Positions 60,710 to 64,000 of a stretch of 64,000 bases of DNA are shown here, in pieces. Positions within the stretch are counted from its first letter, which is position 1. Each line of letters opens with the position of its first letter. The notes beneath the pieces are model-generated. The model saw only the letters and a program-made list of their open reading frames with translations. It did no database searches and was not told the origin of the DNA. This stretch comes from Agrocybe praecox. Its lineage: Eukaryota > Basidiomycota > Agaricomycetes > Agaricales > Agrocybaceae. The DNA is taken from the NCBI GenBank assembly GCA_964017145.1, contig OZ024849.1:2418001-2482000 (forward strand), given 5' to 3'. A program made the translations under genes and the position numbers.

Positions 60710-62130
60710 CCCTTCTTGCATTCACGACTCAATCGCAAGCTTGAAGCGAACCTTGTGGATGAAACTTCATGCTACCGACCGACACCGAACACTTTATATC
60801 GCATGCATCGCGAACGGATTCCTATGCAACTCGGTCTTTCTTCTTTGTTCTCTTGCATTCATTTACTTGATCACATTCTTTTCGAAACGAACTCGGACGC
60901 TGTCGTTACTGAACACTTGACTCCTTTCATTACTTTACCGTAGCTCATGCTGATCTGAACTGATCGTCGGACCATCTCCCAATATGCCGAGGCCAACCAT
61001 CCTATAGCTCTTCCCCCCTGCTTCCTTTATACGATTCACTTTCCTCTACTCATCCTCCGCCCCTCTAGGCTGGTAGTGCCTTATATGCCTATAGATTTCT
61101 GTACGTTATAATTTTGGGTTTTGTTATTAAGTATACACACTACTCCTGTACTTTTGTATTTATGTCCTCTCCTCACTTATTCCAGAGTGATAATATAGTA
61201 TTGTCCGTTCGTTATATTGACTGCAGACGCATTTTTACTTACTCAGGAGTTTCTCTCCCTTGGCATGGGCTGTTCACCACCAGGAACATCCTTCTCGCCC
61301 TTACGATAGCGTACCACGCGGAACTGGATTCGCTTCCCTTGTTCTCGTCATGATTAAAAGGTACACATCGTTTCAAAATACCTACAAGATACCTAATAAA
61401 TTGACAGTGGGTAAGCCCATCCCATTCCATGCTTATTGGTGTTAATTATATACCTCCGTAGATTGATGAAAAATCATCGATAGATAGGCACACAAACACA
61501 GGCCCACCCTGTCAGATCAAATCCGCGTATGTAGGTATTTTTGACTGACATGAGTGAGTATCAGCTTGGGGATAGATGCCTATTTTCGGACCCCCCGAGA
61601 GACATGCGTCGGAAATTCCGTCGACTCGGAGATGATTTAAACATAAGTTAGGTTTGATGAGCTGACCCGTCTAATTAAGAAAACTTCGAAGTTCGGGGTA
61701 TTACAAGGCTAGAAGGAAAATAACTTGAGCCTAGAATGGTTTGCTGGGCCAAAAGACCCAAGACTTCTTTCTACGTGTTCAAAGAGCAAAAAGGTTTCCG
61801 ACCTCATCGTGAAGTCCTCAAAGTACGAGGTTAGCCATGCGAGGCCACAAGACCTACGATGAGCATGGGGCTGCTGTTCAAGGATCCCAGATTCTGTAAA
61901 CATCTCTCTGTCGCCGTCTTCGTGGCCAATTTGGAGAGGCCATTCAATCGAGACCACAGCGTAAAGATAAACGTCGAGTTGAATTCGGCTAATACCACAA
62001 AAAAGACCCATCCGAAAGTTACAACAAACCCAATCCGATAGAATTGTTATATACATAAAAAATTAATAAAGAGAGAGAGCGTCCGTTCTTTCGAAAAGTC
62101 CTTTTTTTGAACGTAAAATTTCCATCATCA
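60710..62130. other. Convergent spacer
   Basis: 3' ends of the GT2 gene (plus) and the glyoxal oxidase gene (minus) face each other across about 1.4 kb. Short chance frames only, no gene supported. Confidence 0.55.
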
Positions 62131-64000
62131 TTAAACTCCTGGAACGGTAAATCCAGGAAGGTTGGGCCAGTTGCCCAATTGAGCGGGATCGCCTCCAATG
62201 CGCACCCATTGAGAGTGAGAGGGAGTTGGCCCGTCCAAGATGAATAACTGATGCCATCCTGGAGGCGAAACTCCCGCATTAGGAGGGGCGGTGATTGAAC
62301 AGGTTGTTCCAGAGCAACTAAATGCCGGGAAGATTGTTCGTGCACCCATTGCATTTCCGTGAGTGCTTGAAGTAGCTGTTGAGATGTGGTTGGAATCGTC
62401 AGCTTCGCGTGGAAAGCACCTTGTAAAAGCAAGACTTACCAGCGACGAGAGAAACTCTCATTTTAGCAGTAGTTCCCTGGAAAAGCTTGACGTTGGTGAT
62501 GGTATTTACAGATCCGTACGCCCAGTCGTTTTTAGGAAGAGTGAATGTCGGTTGAGTAAAGCCTTGGTTAAGGTAAGGTGGAATGTAGACCTTCAATAAA
62601 GTCAGCGATGTCGAGTTTGAAGAGATAATAGATAACTAACCTCAACACGGAATTCTTCGGGGTATTTAACAGTGCCGTCGGGGTTATCAGTTTGAGGGTC
62701 TGAGCCAGAGACTAGAATTCGTCCATCAGGAAGCAGAATTGCTTCGGAGTGGTACATGCGAGCGACGATGGTGTTATTGAGAATGGCGAAGCGAGAGCCG
62801 ATTGGTTGTGTAGGATCGTAAAGGAGGGCATTCAGGTTCGGGTTGTTGGCCAGACCAAATCCTGCGACACCTTGAGTTGCACCGTTCAAGATCATGAAGG
62901 TACCATCGGGCAAGGAGACCAGGTTGGGCATAACTCGCCTTGAAGGCTATCACAAGTTATTGAATAAGAGGGGATGTCAATGTTGAATGAACATAAAATT
63001 CTTACCATGCGTTCGAGGGTCCAGGTGGCGTTGGGAACTTCAGGAGAGATGGAGACACAATTATCAGTTGCGTCACCTCCGCCGTTGGTAGATCCACCAC
63101 AAATAAGTACTCTCAATGGGTCGGTGTATGGGGCAAATTGAGGGAACGGAACCGCGGCACCTGGGACCAGTTTAACATGTACTGCAGGATATCATGAATA
63201 AATTAGCAATCATACCTTCCAAAGGGTAAGTACGACCAGCCAAGACTAAAAAGATTGTCAGCGCCGAATTTAAAAATTTAAAAAAGGGTTTTACAGTTGT
63301 TGACATTTCCTGGCATATTTGGAAGACTCAAAATAGTATCAAAGGTGGTAGGGTTGAGGATACGGGCTTCGTTGAAGTATGCTGCATATTCCTTCATTTT
63401 AAAACACGTTTGACACACGATATCAGAGAAGGGGACGTACCGACGAAAATGTTTTTACTGGGAAGAACAAAGATGAAGGGGTACAAGTTGTTGGGATCCG
63501 TCCTTTCAAGGAAGTCCAAAGGCACCACAGTCGGACCTCCCGCAGGTTTGGGGAGAATTTCCAGGTTAGGTTGAGGAGCAGAATTGCTTCCGATTTCACC
63601 GCCCATGACCAAGATGGAACCGTTAGCCAAAACCGCAGCAGTTGGGTACCAGCGTGCTTTCTGTTGGAATATTTATTAGCTCAAGATGGACGGACGTCAA
63701 TGCGAAATCATCTTACTTGAAGAGACAGCTCATCGACATTTTCTTCCCAGTCAGTCGTTCCGTTGACACCAGCAGAGCCACTAGGGGTGTACAATCGCAC
63801 ACCAAAGTTCGACTCCTCGGCCCAACCAGCCACGTTGATCTGCCTGCCAGCTTTATCAGGCATAATAACACTACCAGAGCAGAAAACATCGGTCTTGATG
63901 TGCATTTCACGCCACATTGCAGAGAAATTGGATGATAAACTCAGATCCAACTCGTATGCACCAGTTGCATTTGGAATACTATTGGAGAAAATTTACGATG
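62131..64000 (-). CDS. Glyoxal oxidase (copper radical oxidase, AA5), 3' part
   Basis: Visible exons are 63717-63978, 63441-63660, 63295-63381, 63216-63245, 63006-63160, 62641-62946, 62440-62590 and 62131-62375. They are in phase to a TAA at 62131; the 5' exons lie beyond the window. The enzyme oxidises aldehydes with O2 to give H2O2 for extracellular peroxidases. Key sites are present: the Cys of DVFCSGSV and the Tyr of ARWYPT form the cross-linked radical cofactor. MYHSEA supplies the axial Tyr and the His ligand, and GWHQLFI the second His. Kelch-like blades ([20 protein letters not shown]) and the C-terminal beta domain (EVYIPPYL) follow family order. Secretion cannot be judged because the N-terminus is missing. 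Confidence 0.93.

Noticed and set aside
1..64000. CRISPR arrays, rRNA operons and tRNA genes
   Set aside because: None seen: no regularly spaced short repeats, no rRNA-like blocks and no cloverleaf that I could support by eye.

Overview
This window is nuclear DNA from a filamentous basidiomycete, most likely an agaricomycete. Its genes are dense and broken by many 43-70 nt GT-AG introns. The protein families also fit: NACHT NTPases, a DUF6535 membrane protein, an HNH protein of agaricomycete type, F-box/LRR proteins, a membrane-anchored GH16 and a glyoxal oxidase. I rebuilt gene models by splicing by eye and checking the reading phase at every exon junction. Nothing was confirmed by alignment or RNA data.

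Region 1 (1-22,325) is a tandem array of three diverged copies of a roughly 6-9 kb cassette. Each cassette carries one minus-strand NACHT (NLR-like) gene of four exons: 1032-3491, 10283-13321 and 19147-21668. A shared upstream block and, in cassettes 1 and 2, a block of decayed unrecognised sequence accompany the genes. The cassettes have since diverged. Cassette 1 holds a 5'-truncated TauD-type dioxygenase relic. Copy 2 of the NACHT gene is broken by a 561 bp terminal-inverted-repeat element. Cassette 3 has gained about 2.2 kb with a complete HNH-nuclease gene. The paralogues are nearly identical except for short blocks of concentrated amino-acid change, mostly C-terminal to the NACHT domain, which looks like a diversifying recognition surface. 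I regard this as the most interesting signal in the window.

Region 2 (22.3-42 kb) is gene-rich: a single-pass membrane protein, an F-box/LRR protein, the nucleolar GTPase Nug1/GNL3, an LCHN/DUF4484 protein divergent from prefoldin subunit 5, an FHA-domain relic beside an intact FHA-kinase, a charged nuclear-type protein, a second F-box-like protein and a DUF6535 membrane protein.

Region 3 (42-45.6 kb) is a transposon graveyard with an 88 bp tandem duplication and a PIF1-type helicase relic. It is followed by a GH16 glucanase-family gene with a 7-nt microexon (45.6-48.1 kb).

Region 4 (48-56.7 kb) is AT-rich and gene-poor. It contains a 2,966 bp element with 413 bp terminal inverted repeats and a 6 bp target duplication, with a 416 bp mariner-like MITE nested inside.

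Region 5 (56.7-64 kb) has a 17-exon family-2 glycosyltransferase and the 3' part of a glyoxal oxidase that runs off the window. The GH16, GT2 and glyoxal oxidase genes fit cell-wall building and remodelling plus extracellular peroxide generation.
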